NCBI GenBank assembly: GCA_018398765.1
Contig: JAHBMJ010000640.1
Location: forward strand, 1,391-21,964
Length of the DNA stretch: 20,574 nucleotides
Source: Chromera velia
Taxonomy: Eukaryota > Sar > Chromeraceae
Direction: 5' to 3'
Shown: piece by piece, positions 1-9,691 of the stretch
How positions within the stretch are numbered: position 1 is the stretch's first letter
Layout of the letters: the number at the start of each line of letters is the position of its first letter
Translations under genes and position numbers: made by a program
Notes under the pieces: model-generated
What the model saw: only the letters and a program-made list of their open reading frames with translations
Told to the model about the DNA's origin: nothing
Database searches by the model: none

Positions 1-2468
1 CCGCCCTGTGCCTCCGTTCGAGCTGTCGGCAGCGACACCGGCACCCGCACGAGCAGCAGCAGCTGCAGCCGTTACTTGTTGCGAGAGGGCGCTCATACGG
101 GGAAATTGACCTCTGACTGTGGATGTGGCTGCCCCCGAATCCGAGACCCCTCTCGACTTTTCCGTCAGGGCAACGTTTGTGGCGTGTCCGCCCTCTTCCC
201 TGGAGGGTGACAAAAAGTCGTGGCGCAATGCGAGCGCTGCAGACCATCTCTCTGCCCTGTCGTTTCTGAGCATCTGGGCAAGGAGGTCCTTGGCGTCCTC
301 GGATAGGGCAGACCAGGCCGGCTCCCCCTCCAGGGCCGAGGGGTCGTACCGCCAGTTGAGCACTGTGTCCTTCGTCTGCTCTTCGGTGTCCTCCGGGAGA
401 TAGGGCTGCTTCCCTGTGAGCATCAAGAAGAGGATCAGACCTGCAGAGAGGGAGGGAGGAGGGAGGAGGGGGAAGAGGGAAGAAACAAAAAAAGATATCA
501 GAACGGTTGGGGAAGAGGGATACGGAAGGCAGGAGGGGGGGGCAGCAGCATGCCGAGGGCCGGCAAGGACGGAAGCAGGCAGGCAGGCAGGAAAGGATCG
601 AGGAGGGATCGAAGGAGAGATGGAAGGAAGTGAGAAAGTGCATCTGTCCCCGTCAAGTACTCTTTTTGCCTACTCGTCTGTTTCCTTTCTGTAGCTCCGT
701 GTATTTCACTGTGGGCACTGTCTCGTCCTGCAAACACGTTCTTCCAGAAACGTCCGGATTTGCGCAGGCGGTTGCTCTTCGCGTCTCCACTCCTTCCTTT
801 CTCTCTCTCTCTGTCTTCAGACTGACTGACTGACTGACCCGATGACCATACATCGCAAGTCTCGTCGTACTTCCCCTCGATGACCTCCTTGCACATGTAG
901 TAGGGGGTCCCGACAGTGTCCTTCATGACCCTCCCGGGAACAAACCGAGTGGACAGGCCAAAGTCAATCAACTTGACAACGGGAGCCTCAAGGAGACGGT
1001 TCTGATCGTCTAAAACCGCATTCTCCTCTAACAGAATGTTCTCGGGCTTTATATCGCGATGTGCGATGCCTTTCGCATGGCTGAATGCCAGGGCTGCGAG
1101 AATCTGGCGGATGACAGCAGCCGCTAGCCTCTCAGGAAAAGGGGCAGCTACCTTAATGAGATCAAACAACTCCCCCCCCACCAATGGTTCCATCACAAGG
1201 GCATGTTGGCCGTGATCGGAGTCAAAACTCTCAAACGACCGCACAATGTTCGGATGGTCTAGTCGTGCTAGGGCTGCAACTTCGGATCGGAACTTCCGCG
1301 CATCCCAGGGACTTCGAAATGGCACAATCTTCACTGCCCGCACAACCCCACTCGTTCTTTCTTTCCCCTTATGCACCTTCCCAAAAGTACCCTCTCCATA
1401 GTCCTCCTCTAATTCATACAACATTTCGACATTGATCGTGTGATTGTGGGTGGGAAGCATCTTCGCACGCTCCAACCGTACCCCAGCTAACCGGCGTTTT
1501 CTCAAAACCGGTGCTGACTGGGTCTGAGAGGTAAGTCCCTTTTGATCTCCCCCCCCCGCACCCAAATCTGTCGAGGAGTTCTGACCGCTGGCTGTGGGTA
1601 TCCACTGTGGGGCAAATCCATCTTCCATCGTGATGCGAATCAAATTACATATCTGATCTGTCCCCCCCCCCGGTGATGTTGGTGCCTTTCCCCCCTCTCC
1701 CCCAATGGTGTGTGAGTTTTTCTTCACTCGGCTCTCGTACTCAACGAGATCGACTGCACTCACACCCTGTCGCTTCATCGCGGCAATTTCTGACTGCAAC
1801 AGACTGTTTCGACGTGCCAACGGAACAATCTGCTTGCGAATGTGCACAAGGGAAGGCATGCTTTTTCGCGGATTTTGTGCACGAAGACTTGAAAGTGTCA
1901 TGCATTTCTTCCCGTGCCTGTTGCTGCTACTGCTGCTGCTACACCCCTCACCCCCCTCTGTTTCTCCCTCCTCTACCCTCACCCCCTTCCGATTGATTCT
2001 GTCTGCCCTTGCAAGGTCCGCAAACTTCCCCCTGCTCCAACTCAATTGAAAGTCGGCATCTTTGTGAAAAACGCTGGAAACATAATGGATTGTGGGGTCC
2101 TGGGAGTCGATATCGGAACTGATGCGTTCCACATCAAACGAAGCATCGGAATCCCCCTCTCCTTCTCCCTCTGCCCCAGCTGAATCATGAGCTGTGGTCC
2201 TTGTTTTCTTCTTCTTTTTCTCTTTTTGTGCCGTGGAGAGCTTGCGATGTCTGAAGTAGGCTTTCACGACGGTCGCATTTGAGGTCCAAAAGCAACTGTG
2301 TGTTCTCTCCATCTCACTCACAGTCATCAAACGAGGACCTGCCACTGCGGTTACAGACCCACTTTGGCTTTCCGCAAGGAACAGGCTTCGTGAGCGGGCA
2401 AGGCGGAGGGGAAATCCGACCGGTGTTGCCAGACTCGCGGCGGAAGGGACCTTCCCCGTCTCACTCAT
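1..2468 (-). CDS. CDPK/CAMK-like serine/threonine protein kinase, 5' part (two exons, truncated by window edge)
   Basis: Exons are complement(839..2468) and complement(1..440), giving 690 residues before the edge. The ATG at 2468 is the first in frame. Residues 1-345 are a basic, Ser/Gly-rich N-terminal extension with no domain I recognise. The kinase domain starts near 350. It shows a glycine loop GEGTFGKV (358-365), AVK lysine 380, alpha-C Glu396, HRDIKPEN (Asp472, Lys474, Asn477), DFG (502-504) and GTPYY in the activation loop. The splice rejoins DVWSSG to LILFLMLTGKQPYL exactly where CDPKs read DVWSxGVILY.LL.G, and subdomain XI (RNDRAERWSAALALRHDFL) follows. The insert between the catalytic loop and DFG is CDPK-like. 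The APE motif reads CKE. The family would phosphorylate Ser/Thr; calcium control would need EF-hands, which if present lie beyond position 1. An Ala-rich tail with no stop runs off the edge. Kinase call firm; CDPK subtype is inference. Confidence 0.9.
441..838 (-). other. Intron of the kinase gene
   Basis: On the minus strand the donor is G|GTCAGT at 838 and the acceptor is CTCTCTGCAG| ending at 441; the intron is 398 nt. Phase 1 on both sides restores a Gly codon (g+gt) and an uninterrupted kinase subdomain IX-X. A pyrimidine-rich stretch (GGAGG repeats on the plus strand, about 448-482) precedes the acceptor. Reading through the intron instead gives low-complexity peptide with no kinase similarity. 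Confidence 0.88.
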
Positions 2469-3004
2469 TGTCGGCAACAGGAATTTGTATTGAAAGGAAG
2501 TGCCCGGCTACGCCTCCTCTTGAATCTGCAAAGGTCTCACATGCGACCTGGAGCCCTTGTGATGTTGGTTTGAGCTTGAAGGAGCTCGTGAAATCCGGTG
2601 GATACAGTGGGAAGCAGAAAGAGACGCCGTCAAACTGCAGGTCAGGCACTTTGTCAGGCGCGGGCCCAAGGTGCCATGAAGGCCTCGGCATGCAGGTTCA
2701 TGCCAAAAACTTCCCACGCGGGGGCATGCCGGGAAACTCTCTTCGACCGGTTTCGGCGCAGTGTCACTGCAGCCTTCCGGGGCCACATGCAGATATTCGT
2801 TTCGGCGGCCCCTTGAACTGTCGATTAATCGGCTACAGAGGGGAAGATTGCGTATACTTAATTTTGCCTCTTTGAAGTCTAGACATCCCCACGTACACGG
2901 TGACGCTTTCACTGTCTGTAATTCATTCTTAAAGACCATCTCCAACTGAGCACCTGAGTTTCCTACTGTCCTCGATTCCACTCGTCTTGCTGAACGTTTC
3001 CACG
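2469..3004. promoter_or_regulatory. Divergent intergenic region between kinase and Kazal genes
   Basis: About 536 bp separate the two head-to-head start codons, so both promoters and 5' UTRs should lie here. I see no TATA box or other recognisable core element. The minus-strand ORF across 2508-3071 overlaps the coding exon of the Kazal gene and has no recognisable domain, so I treat it as chance. An extra upstream non-coding exon for the kinase cannot be excluded. Confidence 0.45.
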
Positions 3005-3577
3005 ATGCGACTTCAAGTTCTCGCATTTGTTCTCGGAGCAACAGCTGTTGTTGCTCAACCAGTTGCGACAAGCTTTGCCGCAGCTCAGGGAGCAGGGGTG
3101 GGCGGTCCTGGTGACAGCTCCTGTCCTGACACCTTCTCCCCCCTCTGTTCTACCAACGGGATTACTTTCATCAACAGTTGTTACCTCACCCTCGCAATGA
3201 AGAACAACCCCCAGGCCGATTTGAGGATTCGCGGAATTGGAGTCTGTTCTGAAGGTGAGTGAGATGAGGAGCAGCGGCTTTGGCTTTCATCCGTCTACTC
3301 TGCCTTTTCGCCTTGCATTCTGTTGCCACGTGGTGCTTGCAGGACTCTTCTACATGCCTGTTCCTGGCAACTACGAACTTCCTTCCACTGTTCAGGAGAA
3401 GGGTAAGTCGTCCGTCTTGCGCCAGCATTCGCCTGCAAGGATGTAAAGCTTGAGAAGCAGCAGTGTCAGACTTGGCAATGGGATTTTCTTAAATGTTTTC
3501 TGGTGTGTTACTTTTCTGACGGCTCTTTGTTGTCTCTCGCTGCCCTTTCTTTCCTGTGACTCGTATAGCAAAAGATA

Positions 3578-3612
<35 letters not shown>

Positions 3613-5100
3613 CTCTTTGCAGTCGCCGAAAACGACGCAGCCGCAGTCAAAGAAGGCAAGACCCCTCCTGCTGGTTCTGCTGCCGCAGCCGCAGCCTCCA
3701 GCACAACCACCACTACTACCACCACCACAAAGGAAGAGGAGAAACCCGCCGCTTGTGACATTATGTGCACTCGCGAGTACATGCCTGTGTGCGGTTCTGA
3801 CGGCAAGACCCATTCCAATGAGTGTGTGATGGGCGTCGCGGCCTGTGAGAAGAAGATGGAGATCACAGTCGTGTCTGATGGCCCCTGCCCCGAGCCTGCA
3901 GACAGTCCCATCGACCCTTCTCTCCTTCCAGGGGCAGGGGAGGGATCCAAGGTAGAGCTGGAGGTTGACTGTGACGTGTCTTGTCCGATGATGTTCGACC
4001 CTGTGTGTGGTGATGATGGGGAGACCTACAGCAACACCTGTATGCTCAACCTGAAAGCCTGTCAGATGCAGAAGGACGTCAAGGTTGCTCACAAGGGAGA
4101 GTGCAAGAAACCCGCCGAGATGCCCCCTGCCTCCGGCCCCGACTGCACAGTTGTCAGGTGCGCCCTGCCCGTTTGCACTGACGGTGCGACCCCTGTGACA
4201 CCCGAGGGAGAGTGCTGCCCCGTGTGCCCCACTCCCTCAGGAGCCTCCGTGCCCAACTGCGCTGCCGTCTCTTGCATGAGACCCACCTGCGCTGACGGCG
4301 CCACTCCCATCACTCCGGTCGGAGAGTGCTGCCCCGTCTGCCCTGCAGTTGCCCCTGCGCCCGTTGTGCCTGCTGAGCCTTCCTGCACCCCTGCTGAGAC
4401 TCTGATCATGAATGAGTTGGGCAGACAGGAGTGCGTCGACTTCTCTGCCTCCGATAAGTGGGTTAGGGAGTCTGACTTCTGCTCCAGATTCTCCTGTCCC
4501 GACCACTCCTTCTGTACCGAGGGCATGTGCAAGTGCAGAATGGGATTCAAAATCAACAAGAGGTTCACCAGATACGAATGCGAGGCAGACCCTATCGGGG
4601 CCGCCCAGTCTCTCCTCGAGAGAGCCTCCGAGGCCATCTCCGCCGCTCGCGAGCCCGCACCTTCCGCCGCCCCCCCTCTGGTTGAGACCACCACCACTAC
4701 TACCACCACTGCTCGTAACATTCTCCGCCCCGCTCCCGCCATGGATTTGTCCGCGTACACTCCCATGGAGCTCTTCTGTCTCGGAGGGGTTGCCGCCATG
4801 TGCCCCTCCAACGCAGAGTGCGTCGACGCCCCTGAGGACTTCTCCATCACAGGGAGAGCCTGCAAGTGCCCCTCTGGGCTGGAGGCCTACAGAATGCCGA
4901 CAGGGGGAATGGGGTGTTCCAACATGCAGGAGTCTGACGGCTGGAAGCTGCGCTCTGTTGTTTGTGCCACCCAGGACTGCGATCGTGACTCGATCTGCGT
5001 GGACTCCCAGATGCTTGGTGGCATCGGTGTGTGCAAGTGCGAGGAGGGGAAGTCCTGGGACATGAGCAGATTCACGGGCAGATGGAGGTGCAGAGGCTGA
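3005..5100 (+). CDS. Secreted multi-Kazal, VWC-like and EGF-like cysteine-rich protein (three exons)
   Basis: Exons join(3005..3254, 3343..3402, 3623..5100) have GTGAGT and GTAAGT donors and CAG acceptors, all phase 1, and give 595 residues. Residues 1-18 are a signal peptide (MRLQVLAFVLGATAVVAQ). Kazal-like domains lie at about 40-81 (degenerate), 148-192 (CTREYMPVCGSDGKTHSNEC) and 220-264 (CPMMFDPVCGDDGETYSNTC). Two short VWC-like repeats ending GECCPVC lie at 278-305 and 316-343. Cys-rich EGF/EB-like modules at about 358-423, 489-535 and 550-593 carry CKC signatures. Two linkers are Thr8-9 runs (131-139 and 459-466), likely O-glycosylated. Kazal domains usually bind serine proteases in a substrate-like way. 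The protein probably acts outside the cell or in a secretory organelle. No C-terminal membrane segment or GPI signal is visible. Inhibitory activity and target protease are inference. Confidence 0.9.
3255..3342 (+). other. Intron 1 of the Kazal gene
   Basis: Donor GAAG|GTGAGT and acceptor GTGCTTGCAG|GAC, 88 nt, phase 1. The split codon becomes Gly and keeps the frame open into the 60-nt second exon. Confidence 0.85.
3403..3622 (+). other. Intron 2 of the Kazal gene
   Basis: Donor AAGG|GTAAGT and acceptor CTCTTTGCAG|TCGCC, 220 nt, phase 1. It contains the (TG)15 microsatellite just upstream of the acceptor. The frame happens to stay open through its last part (a poly-Cys-Val stretch), which would mislead an ORF finder into starting at 3556. 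The phase-consistent splice and the better exon 1, which carries the signal peptide, argue against that start. Confidence 0.85.
3582..3611 (+). repeat. (TG)15 dinucleotide microsatellite
   Basis: Uninterrupted TG run in intron 2, ending 11 nt before the acceptor of exon 3, where the polypyrimidine tract would normally be. TG runs near 3' splice sites are known to influence exon inclusion in other eukaryotes. Confidence 0.95.
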
Positions 5101-5689
5101 AAGGAATAAGGCCCATTTCTCCTTGAAGCGGTAGAGAGGGGTCGTGTTGATTTGAAAATGAATGTCTGGGAAAAAGGGGGGGGGGGAACAGGGACTACCC
5201 GTGAAGTACTAGAGGCTCGTTGGGGGTGCGTGCATGACGTGTCGTTTGCTTTGTATCTTCGTGGAAGCTTGCTTTCACTCTCATTTCTGGGAGGCGGTCT
5301 CCCTGGATGGATCAACTTAAATGAATGAACGTAGAGTGTCGGGTGTGAGTGACTGTCCGTCGTTTGCTGGTGGCCGGGGGGGGGCGCATAGAAATGAGTG
5401 CATCCCTCCACCATGCATGAGAAAGAAGTTTGGTGGTCTCCTCAATTGTGCACGTCCGTCAGATCTGCTCTGTAGGTCTGACTTGCTGGTCGATGCACGC
5501 ATGCATGCTGTCGCATTACATAGATGCCCATGCAGTCATCGATGGACTGCCAGCGTCTTTTAAATTGTCCGTTTTTTCCAAAGGGAGCGTTTACGTCTGC
5601 TTACGGTGATTGATGCACAAGGCAGGAGTCCGCGTGATGCGCGTTAAATGATCGTGCATGGCTCGGATTGCTGCATGTCTTCCGATAGC
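5101..5689 (+). other. 3' UTR and downstream spacer of the Kazal gene
   Basis: No gene found. It begins after the TGA at 5098-5100 and presumably holds the 3' UTR. It has a run of ten G (5169-5178) and no convincing polyadenylation signal. Small ORFs here (for example 5321-5563) have no recognisable features. Confidence 0.5.
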
Positions 5690-5984
5690 AGCTCGAAATA
5701 CAATGACAATATGCATTGACGACCTAACTCAGATAAAACTGTCAAATTAATAATAATGTATACGCCCGGGAGCTTAGCGCTCCAACTGGGGTTAGGCATC
5801 CTCTGACTAACTAACTAGTGTTTACCTAGATCCACACATGTTTTACATAGTAGCGTTAGTTGTAATGTAGGAATAGAGGAACGATCTGAATAGTTATGGT
5901 AAAATTAGTTACAAAAAAAAACGTAACTTCACGTTTTCTTCAAATGGGTCTATATCTTACATAAAAAACGTAACTTTACGATTT

Positions 5985-6014
5985 AAGGCCTAAATAGGCC
6001 CTAAATAGGCCTAA
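5985..6014. repeat. Short tandem repeat of (A)GGCCTAAATA
   Basis: AAGGCCTAAATAGG, CCCTAAATAGG and CCTAAATG follow one another in direct orientation with a period of about 10-12 nt, at the border between AT-rich sequence and the GC-rich insert that follows. The function is unknown. It resembles sub-terminal repeats of mobile elements, but that is inference. Confidence 0.6.
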
Positions 6015-6317
6015 ATGTACCGCCATCAGCTCCACCGGGCCCGCATCACCCGCGCAACAACCACCAGTAAGTTCACTGACACAATCAAGTGTAATCAAGT
6101 GGCTAAGCTTCTGGCCAGTGGCCAACAGCCAATCCATCCCTTCTTTTTTGGCTTGAGAGGGGGGCCTGGAAGAGCTTCACCTTCAAAGATCCCGGGCCCT
6201 CCCCCAGTCTGAGCCCCAGAACCAGGATTCCGGTCCAGGAAGAGGAGGGGGGACCATCAAGAGGCCAGGGGGAGAGGAGAAAGCAGAGGGGGTGAGGAAC
6301 TTCAAAAGAGGGGAAGA
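6015..6317 (+). pseudogene. GC-rich coding-like fragment inside the AT-rich island
   Basis: The GC content rises sharply here. An ATG frame at 6015-6212 ends in Gly/Pro/Arg-rich peptide (...LRGGPGRASPSKIPGPPPV). A second frame continues to a TGA near 6317 with QSEPQNQDSGPGRGGGTIK and further charged residues. A GTAAGT donor-like site lies at 6067. The basic, Gly-rich composition resembles nucleic-acid-binding tails of retroelement Gag/ORF1 proteins, but there is no zinc knuckle or other decisive motif. It could equally be a fragment of captured host sequence. Confidence 0.25.
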
Positions 6318-7136
6318 GGAATGATAGATTGAGACTATTAAAATAGTCTAGAGATTTACTGAATCAGATCGACGATCAAACTTGAAAACGCCCGCTATCA
6401 TTGCTACCACATGACTTCAGCAAATGTCTAAGCTTCGAATGAATCAAATCAGCCAGGCCCCTCAATTGCTACAATAAGAACGATTGATTATATATACAGC
6501 CTCTGTTAAACTTAAATATTATATGAACAACGATTGTTACATCCTGTAGGTTATATCAAATCCATGTTTCTAAATTAGTTATGAATCAGTTTATAATCAG
6601 TTGATGCAACTTCGTAGTTAACGCTTGTTGTTCAGATGCTTTCCTATGTACCTAAAGATAATTTTACATAATTAAATTACGCCCTTAACTGTAACATTTA
6701 TATTTCAACTTATATTACGCACCACACAAAACGTAACATGGCCCTTCAGGCCATATATATATAACAAAGTTATAGTAGTTATGGTTAACGCCACTATGAT
6801 GATGATGATGATTGAAACTATGTAACATGTTTTACCCTGGTATAGGCTTACGTATGTAATAAATCAAAAACCTCAATCATCAACCTCAGGATGCTACTAT
6901 CATACTAGGTGGAATGAAACTGCCATATATATCGGAAAGCTTTATAGAAATATTAGAAAGAAAAAAAATGCTAGCTAGTATTCAGTACACTGTACGCTAC
7001 TGTTTAAGAGCGATTAAACTTAATTTTGACGTTAATTTTAACACAGTTATCAATAATGTACGTTTAAATGAACCATAAAATTTTAACAAACTGTATTTTG
7101 AATAATGCTATTAATAAATATTAGGCATGTATATAT

Positions 7137-7285
7137 TTAGGTATATTTAAGCTTATGTCTGATTTTGAATCGACATGATCGACTACTCTTAATACTTTCT
7201 CGAAGCGATGAAGGATCTTCTAGGTCCACGTCTAGTAACGTTAACTTTACGTCGTCAAGTTTATGACCCAAACTTAAAAAAGGCC
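7137..7285 (-). pseudogene. 3' fragment of a decayed reading frame split by the LTR element
   Basis: On the minus strand this frame reads RPFLSLGHKLDDVKLTLLDV and continues to a TAA at 7137. At 7285 it meets the LTR boundary. The matching upstream half ends at 12113-12116 in ...KTFFQLKQRP. When the LTR element and one GGCC copy are removed, the two halves read through in the same phase. I do not recognise the product; a transposase or other mobile-element protein is the likeliest source. Confidence 0.5.
7282..7285. other. Left target-site duplication GGCC
   Basis: GGCC immediately precedes the TG of the left LTR, and the same four bases follow the CA of the right LTR at 12113-12116. A 4-6 bp duplication is normal for LTR-element integrase. 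If the LTR end were taken as ...TAC, the duplication would be 5 bp (AGGCC). Confidence 0.75.
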
Positions 7286-7759
7286 TGCTTTGTCCCTCCT
7301 GTCTAGCCATCTTATGGCGTCCAGACAGAAGGTAAAGCGAGGACAAGAACCCTGGGGAAGATTTGGAGAAGGAACATATTAAGCAACACTAACTTAAATA
7401 ACACTTTATAGGAGGTTTGGCTCTATATTAGTTTAAGTGCTAACGCAATCTCCCAGTAGGATTCCAATCAACTGGGTTCATTCCATTATGCACGGTTTCT
7501 GCTCAGTCCTCTTTCTGTTCCTCTCTCTCAGACTCTTGATCTATGACAAACAGACATCAGACTCAAACGATGCTATCCGTTGCTCGAGTGACATATTGCT
7601 TGAATACAAAGGTCAGACTCGACTTCAACAACTTTGATCGACGCGCGCAATACGTACAAAGCAAAGCGTGGCGGCGGAGCCTGGCGTCGGCATGCGGGCT
7701 CATTCAGATACAGCGCATACGAGGGTCTAGAGGGCGGCGCCACAGGGTAGGACTCTACA
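7286..7759. repeat. Left long terminal repeat (474 bp)
   Basis: Starts TGCTTTGTCCCTCCTGTCTA and ends GGTAGGACTCTACA. It aligns end to end with 11630-12112. My manual alignment shows 33 substitutions, a 12-bp tandem duplication present only in the right copy, and 3 bp missing from the right copy. Small ORFs inside (for example 7437-7637) are incidental. Confidence 0.85.
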
Positions 7760-9503
7760 GATCCCCCCCGGCCACGGACAAGAAAATCGCGTCCCCGCGA
7801 TCAGTCAGACACATTTGAGCATGCGCGGAAAGGGAAAAAAGATGAGCAAAAGCCTTAGGATACGATCAACCATACAGATACAATGCAAACCCATGCAACC
7901 AACAGAACACCTTTAAGGAGGTAGTCAAAAATATCCAGACGCGAAAGCTGACAAGCAGAAAAGTTTCCTCCCATTGACGCAAGTCAATCAGATTAACGTG
8001 CACAAAGGTACTATCACCACTGCCTTGCCGGCAATGCTAACCCGCCAGGTCTTTCCTTGAAAATCCTGTTTTAGGGACGTTGGCTTGCCTGGGGTCTGCA
8101 GAAGCACACCATCTCTACCTGATGGCAAAGCCCATCACTTGACGGCCGCAAGCTTCCCAATGCAAGGTCTTACGTTTCCTCAGCTTTCCATTAACCTCTC
8201 AGATCTCCGTGAAAGAAAGAACGAAACGGAAATAGAGGACAGAAAGAGCGATAAAGAGCAAGACACAGTGAGACGCAGTCAAGCCCGCGCGGTCACATGT
8301 ACGCATGCATCTCTAGCCGTTTACTTTACTCTTTTTTTTATCCTCATCTCCCTCTCTTTCGCTCTCCTACTTCTCATTCCTGCTTTGCTTTCCCCTCTGT
8401 CTTTTGTCCTCCTCCGAGGCGCCGGCCTCACACCAATGCGGCAAAGTCAGACGAGTGAACGCGGCTACATGGAGGCAAAAGTAAAAGAATATACACTCTC
8501 AACAACACAGTCTGCATGACAAGAGTCCGTTTTGATGCAGCCAGTAGAAAAGGCAGGCACAGTGAGAAGACAGCCTCTGAGAAGCAAACGACCGAAACTG
8601 GGAAAACAAAAGGGCAGACCGATCGACCTTCTATAGAGCAACAAACAGACAGACTTAGAGGGACACATATGGCCAACCAAAGAAGTCGTGGGTCAAAAGT
8701 TCAGGCATGTACGAACACATATATACACTCCCACCATATCAGATCTTCACATTCTAAACCATCCACGTAAACAGGATGAAAAGGACCCACGGAAAGCCTC
8801 AGAATGAGTAATCCAGAAGGCACCTGGAGGCAGTAAATCAGAAAGCGGAGACGGGCCAATACCTAGGGCCGATACAAAAATTCTAAGAGGGACAGACAAG
8901 CTCATTCCAACAAATCTCCACTCTTTGAACTCTTGTGCAGTTCCACCGTTTCCTTTTCCTCTCATTTCTCTTTCATGCCGCCTTTGTTTCCCTTGAAGCG
9001 AGACGGAAAAACAAAGCACCTCCAACATCTCTGTGGCCTCAAAATAAAGATGCAGATCGAACACCACCAACGATAAAGTGATCGAAAAGAAAAAGGTGGA
9101 AGCAGCGGAAGGAAAGAGGTAGCCAACTCCATTTCCCGACTTCGTTTCACTTGCTCCCACTCTGTCTCTCTCTTTCTTAGACTGGCTTGCTGGAAAGAAG
9201 TGAGCCACAGACAGAATAGTACGCCTACAAGCAATTCCCTTCCAGTTTTCTTCTCTGAATGCAAGTAAACGGGCAGACCGAAGGACGAACAAAACGTGAA
9301 GAGACAGAGAAACCAAAGGGCGGCAGCAGAAAGGCTCATACACACATATGTTCACACAAAATATCATATATTCATATCTCTTCCTCCGCTCTCTTCTATT
9401 TCATCTCCTTCCCAAAGTTTGCGTGCGCGTCTGTTCGCTTATCATCAACAACACCATAGATCGACTAAACACACAAAAATAGACATCAACGAATGAACAG
9501 TAC
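7760..9503. other. Interior of the LTR element, left half, no gene supported
   Basis: Starts GATCCCCCCCGGCCACGG directly after the left LTR. Composition is mixed, with pyrimidine-rich stretches (8328-8405) and purine-rich ones. ORFs at 8085-8519 (plus) and 8747-9367 (minus) have hydrophobic, low-complexity translations and no motif I recognise. I see no primer-binding site complementary to a tRNA 3' end. Confidence 0.5.
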
Positions 9504-9691
9504 CTGGTCAGACCTATCGGAGGGAGACGTCTGCCGGCATACCGTCTAGCTCCATGCAGATAGTTATTATATACATAGAGACGGTTGGCTCCACTAAGGT
9601 TCCCATCCAGGGCTCCCATCAACTCCTGTGCTGCAAAGGGGAGAAGCGATACCCAGAGAACCCAGAGGGCCTCCAAAGCACCGGCATCCCC
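9504..9691 (-). CDS. Candidate exon inside the LTR element (unknown product)
   Basis: On the minus strand, CTTCTCCTTACAG| precedes 188 nt of open frame that ends CTGACCAG|GTACTG, both acceptable splice sites. The peptide runs GDAGALEALWVLWVSLLPFA and then a Gly/Arg/Tyr-rich part (LYVYNNYLHGARRYAG). I found no phase-compatible partner exon, and the plus strand of part of the region is also open, so this may be chance. No family recognised. Confidence 0.25.

Larger units (their letters stand above)
5690..7285. mobile_element. AT-rich island, probable left part of an old, LTR-interrupted mobile element
   Basis: Composition drops abruptly to AT-rich compared with the flanking genes, with no long ORF. 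Visible structure: a short hairpin GGAGC-TTAGC-GCTCC near 5770; two copies of AACGTAACTT-CACG (about 5921-5980) and a third ACGTAAC near 6730; an AGGCCTAAAT direct repeat at 5985-6014; a GC-rich insert at 6015-6317; and TATA/TTAA-rich filler. Its right end (7137-7285) holds a minus-strand reading frame that continues at 12117, beyond the LTR element. That is the main reason for calling it a mobile element. The family is unknown. Confidence 0.45.

Noticed and set aside
498-838. C-terminal tail of the unspliced kinase ORF
   Set aside because: It is intron read-through. Splicing 839 to 440 restores the conserved kinase subdomains IX-XI.
2508-3071. 187-codon minus-strand ORF upstream of the kinase
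   Set aside because: It overlaps the signal-peptide exon of the Kazal gene in antisense, has no domain, and no splice into the kinase start was evident.
3556-3622. Start of the Kazal ORF at 3556 with a poly-Cys-Val N-terminus
   Set aside because: This is intron sequence (TG microsatellite). The spliced model from 3005 adds a signal peptide and a first Kazal-like domain, with all phases matching.
3489-4865. Antisense ORFs opposite the Kazal gene
   Set aside because: They mirror the high-GC coding exon; their Val and Cys runs come from poly-Thr codons and the TG repeat.
9415-9470. Possible reverse-transcriptase DD motif on the minus strand
   Set aside because: A Val-Asp-Asp string occurs in one frame, but without the preceding Tyr or any surrounding RT blocks.
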